From Granulosicoccus sp045106195 (GTDB taxonomy: Bacteria > Pseudomonadota > Gammaproteobacteria > Granulosicoccales > Granulosicoccaceae): a stretch of 64,000 nt of DNA. Positions 61,577 to 64,000 of the stretch are shown here, piece by piece. The stretch covers positions 1 through 64,000 of the forward strand of contig JBGCEH010000009.1 of NCBI GenBank assembly GCA_045106195.1. Direction: 5' to 3'. The notes under the pieces are model-generated. The model made no database searches. It saw only the letters and a list, made by a program, of their open reading frames with translations, and was not told where the DNA came from. The position numbers and the translations under genes were made by a program. The first letter of the stretch is position 1, and each line of letters opens with the position of its first letter.

Positions 61577-63022
61577 TTAATGCAAGTCCGTATCCCCGGA
61601 ACTCGTAAGGGGTTCACGCAGGAACCGATGCACAGCAACGACTCCTATGGCAGCGACCGGTACGCAGGAGATGAATATCCAGTTGGCTGTTTGTGAGACT
61701 TGGTACATTGGCCCCGTTGCAATTTTTTCGCCACCTGCACTATTCGCAACAACACCAAGATAAGATGCTCCCAATGCATAGCCAACACGTTGCAACGTCG
61801 GGATAGCACCGGCTACGCGTGCGTTTTCTGACTCGGGCGCAAGCTTTGTGGCACGGCGAAGTATGAATGTCCAGGACAATCCGAACCCGGCTCCCTGCAA
61901 CAGTGCACAGATGGCAATCAGCCATAGCGGACCCAAGGCAATACAATAAACAAAGCCGATAATACTCAGTGTCACCAATGTTATTCCGAGACCAACAAGA
62001 ACACGATCCTGGCGTTCAGGTCTACCTGATACCGTAATGGCAACGAGATTCCAGGTCACAGCCTCAGCTGCCATGATCATTCCCACAGTGAGTTCGGACA
62101 CGCCTTGCAAACGAGTGATCAGTAATGGTCCATACAGTGTTAATGCAATCGTTGCAGCGGAAAAACATAGAACGACAATCATGGCGGAACCTACCGGATC
62201 GTAGAAACTCAACGTTCTCATAGGGAGCAGCCGTGAGTCATGACTGTTCCGATCCCTTTTCACGAAGATTATCAGACAAATCAGACCGGATGCTCCCAGG
62301 AATGCTGTGCGTGAAAAAGAGACATCCTGCCCTGCATAAGCAATCAGGAAGATGCCAGCGCACAGCCAGGCAAGCCGTATCACCGGGAAGTTCTCATTCG
62401 CGCCCTGTGCCTGCGTGAATGCTTTTCTGGCGTCATGCCTGGATATCCAGCAAGCCATGACAACTGCTTGAACAGCGAAGAATGTGAACCCAAAACGCCA
62501 GTTCGCAAATTCGACAAACAGCCCACCGATCAAAGGACCTAACAATGCCGAGGTCGCCCATAACGTAGATACTCCACCAAGCACGCGAGCCATGAGTCGT
62601 CTGGGAAAAAGCCGGTTTACTGCAACGAATGACAATGCAAACAGGCCGCCGCCGCCCAATCCCTGTACGAGTCGTCCAATCAGCATCACCCACATTTCAG
62701 TGGCTGTAGCGCTCAGCAGGCACCCCAGTGCAAATACTGAGGCGGCAACAGTCATGGGTGCATGAACCCCGAATCGTAAGGCAAGAAGACCGCTGGCGGC
62801 CGCTATGACAATTGACCCAACCTCATATAGCGCAACAGACCAGTGAATCAGATGGGTACCGCCAATTTCTGCAACAATCGAGGGCATCATTGTGGCCACT
62901 ACCAGAGCGTCCGCTGCATGTAACCACACACCGGTACAAACCAGTAAAAGTGCTCCACGATGCTCAACGCTGACAATTTCGCGCCATGCAACCGTGTCTG
63001 GATCTTTTGAACCTAATGTCAT
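61577..63022 (-). CDS. MFS efflux-type transporter (14 TM)
   Basis: Inner-membrane carrier of 481 residues with about 14 hydrophobic segments, the plan of the DHA2 (EmrB/QacA) drug-efflux group. GRLVQGLGGGGLFAL (motif near helices 4-5) and LWATSALLGPLIGGLFVEFANWRFGFTF, described by its GP-x-x-GG-x-x...WR pattern (motif C), are characteristic. The export substrate is unknown. It is divergent from the Lin0512 pair; the shared region holds an ATCGATATCGAT palindrome. Confidence 0.9.
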   Translation of the reverse strand: MTLGSKDPDTVAWREIVSVEHRGALLLVCTGVWLHAADALVVATMMPSIVAEIGGTHLIHWSVALYEVGSIVIAAASGLLALRFGVHAPMTVAASVFALGCLLSATATEMWVMLIGRLVQGLGGGGLFALSFVAVNRLFPRRLMARVLGGVSTLWATSALLGPLIGGLFVEFANWRFGFTFFAVQAVVMACWISRHDARKAFTQAQGANENFPVIRLAWLCAGIFLIAYAGQDVSFSRTAFLGASGLICLIIFVKRDRNSHDSRLLPMRTLSFYDPVGSAMIVVLCFSAATIALTLYGPLLITRLQGVSELTVGMIMAAEAVTWNLVAITVSGRPERQDRVLVGLGITLVTLSIIGFVYCIALGPLWLIAICALLQGAGFGLSWTFILRRATKLAPESENARVAGAIPTLQRVGYALGASYLGVVANSAGGEKIATGPMYQVSQTANWIFISCVPVAAIGVVAVHRFLREPLTSSGDTDLH

Positions 63023-63040
63023 ATTTTATCGACCATCACT

Positions 63041-63052
63041 ATCGATATCGAT
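63041..63052. promoter_or_regulatory. Palindrome ATCGATATCGAT in the MFS/Lin0512 intergenic region
   Basis: Perfect 12-base palindrome 19 bases upstream of the MFS start, in a divergent promoter region. Likely operator for an unlinked regulator; no regulator gene adjoins in the window. Confidence 0.4.
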
Positions 63053-63173
63053 GGCCTTTTAAATTCTGGCCGGATATAGATAAAAATTTGTATCCAACAG
63101 CATGCCAGCTGTCTATTCCATGAGATGAAACAAGGTATCATTAATGGTAGATCTTAGAAAATGGTAAATGTCT

Positions 63174-63545
63174 ATGGCAATCAAGCGAATTGCAGTCGAG
63201 TTTGGTATGGGTACAGACTTGCGCGGCACCGACTACACTAAAGCTGCGTGCCGGGCACTACGCGACGCGCTTTGGCACAATGCACTTACCGCCTACCGGG
63301 CATTGGGCTATGCACCGGAAGACATGTTGGTCGAAGTTGCCATTGGTGTTGCAGAACCGGACAAGGTCGATCAGGGTGAGCTGATCAAGATACTGCCTTA
63401 CGGCAAGGCAACAATCTCGGTGAAAAAGGGAGGCCTGAATATTCCCCATGATGATGGATCCGACATCACCATTGTTGCCAACGCTGCCGCCATTGTGTCA
63501 TTGGACATCGACGAATCGAACAAGGAGAGCAGCCATGGCGCTTAA
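63174..63545 (+). CDS. Lin0512-family protein, copy 1
   Basis: Protein of 123 residues from ATG 63174 (MAIKRIAVEFG); ATG 63168 would add two. Family features: GMGTDLRGTDYTKAACRALRDAL (described by its DLxGxDYTKAAxRA core), MLVEVAIGV and the C-terminal VANAAAIVSLDI. Function unknown. It overlaps the second copy by 11 bases and is clearly its paralogue. Confidence 0.85.
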   Translation: MAIKRIAVEFGMGTDLRGTDYTKAACRALRDALWHNALTAYRALGYAPEDMLVEVAIGVAEPDKVDQGELIKILPYGKATISVKKGGLNIPHDDGSDITIVANAAAIVSLDIDESNKESSHGA

Positions 63546-63900
63546 ACGCATTATCGTTGAAATGGGAACCGGGAACGATCTATACGGTGAGGACTACACC
63601 AAGGCAGCTGTCCGAGCCGTCCAGGATGCGTTGCACCACAGCTCGTTAACGTTATTCAAATCGCTCAATATCAATCCAGATTCAATGATTGTTGAAGTCA
63701 GTATCGGCATTGAAAAACCCGAGAAGGTAGATACTCATGTCATCGCTCAACAGATACCGTACGGTACTGTGAGTGTAAAGGCTGTACATGGTGGTCTGTT
63801 TCTTCCAGATAGTGATAATCATATCACCACGGTAGTTGCCACGGCAGCGGTGATTGCCAGTATTGATCTTCCGGACGAGCGGTTTTCCTTGTCTGACTAA
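63535..63900 (+). CDS. Lin0512-family protein, copy 2
   Basis: Protein of 121 residues starting at ATG 63535 (MALKRIIVEMG) with an AAGGAG site inside copy 1. It aligns with copy 1 over the full length (KRIxVExGxGxDLxGxDYTKAA, VEVxIG, AAxIxSxD). Tandem paired copies suggest a heteromeric complex. Function unknown. Confidence 0.87.
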   Translation: MALKRIIVEMGTGNDLYGEDYTKAAVRAVQDALHHSSLTLFKSLNINPDSMIVEVSIGIEKPEKVDTHVIAQQIPYGTVSVKAVHGGLFLPDSDNHITTVVATAAVIASIDLPDERFSLSD

Positions 63901-64000
63901 AAATGCTCAATTGACAGGGAATTCGATGTTCGTAATGCGCGACGTTGGTTTACGGTGTGCTTAACTTGCGGTATTTCATTCATGAATCCCTGCCGTCGAC

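Overview
The window looks like a chromosomal segment of a Gram-negative heterotroph, most likely a marine-type gammaproteobacterium. The grounds are Tat and Sec signal peptides, a C-terminal outer-membrane beta-barrel, sigma-54-style promoters, many ABC/TTT/MFS carriers and moderate GC judged by eye. The taxon is inference only. I see no rRNA, tRNA, IS element, phage module or CRISPR array. Almost everything is dense, operon-organised catabolic and transport DNA.

Layout. 1-6.7 kb, minus strand: an operon with a DadA-like FAD oxidoreductase, an SDR and a complete Opp/Dpp-type ABC importer (binding protein, two permeases, fused OppD-OppF ATPase running off the left edge). 6.9-14.5 kb: a DUF998-like membrane protein, an MFS carrier, a GlxA/AraC-type regulator broken by one in-frame TAA, a secreted alpha/beta hydrolase, gamma-glutamyltransferase and a DUF4159 protein. 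14.5-23.1 kb, plus strand: a sugar-acid locus with a TctCBA transporter, an enolase-superfamily dehydratase, a DapA-family enzyme, a GntR/FCD regulator, a PdxA-like dehydrogenase and a 2-oxoglutarate-semialdehyde dehydrogenase. A perfect TTGGTATACCAA palindrome and a sigma-70-like promoter precede it. 23.1-31.4 kb, minus strand: a DegQ-like protease, a GldA/GldF-GldG/DUF4340 ABC system and a DUF3422 protein.

31.4-42 kb: about 1 kb without genes, a KfrA-like coiled-coil DNA-binding protein, then a protein of about 2,749 residues with roughly 18 Calx-beta-like repeats, a Big-1-like domain and an autotransporter-type barrel. 42-47.5 kb: a Tat-exported GMC dehydrogenase pair, an FAAH-like amidase and two orphan membrane proteins in DNA that looks more AT-rich. 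47.7-60.9 kb: an AcoR-like sigma-54 activator, a CUT1-type ABC importer carrying a 31-codon micro-ORF, a convergent acoABC-type 2-oxo/acetoin dehydrogenase operon, a CobT-like protein and a lipoate-ligase-like protein. 60.9-64 kb: an ABM-domain protein, a 14-TM MFS pump and a tandem pair of Lin0512-family genes.

The best candidate for an undescribed unit is the AcoR region. The ABC operon and the aco operon each have a -24/-12 promoter-like sequence, and each has an upstream copy of the same palindromic element (ACAGGTGTCGCAT-N4-GCGAC). This suggests that one activator drives import of a substrate and its lipoate-dependent oxidation together.
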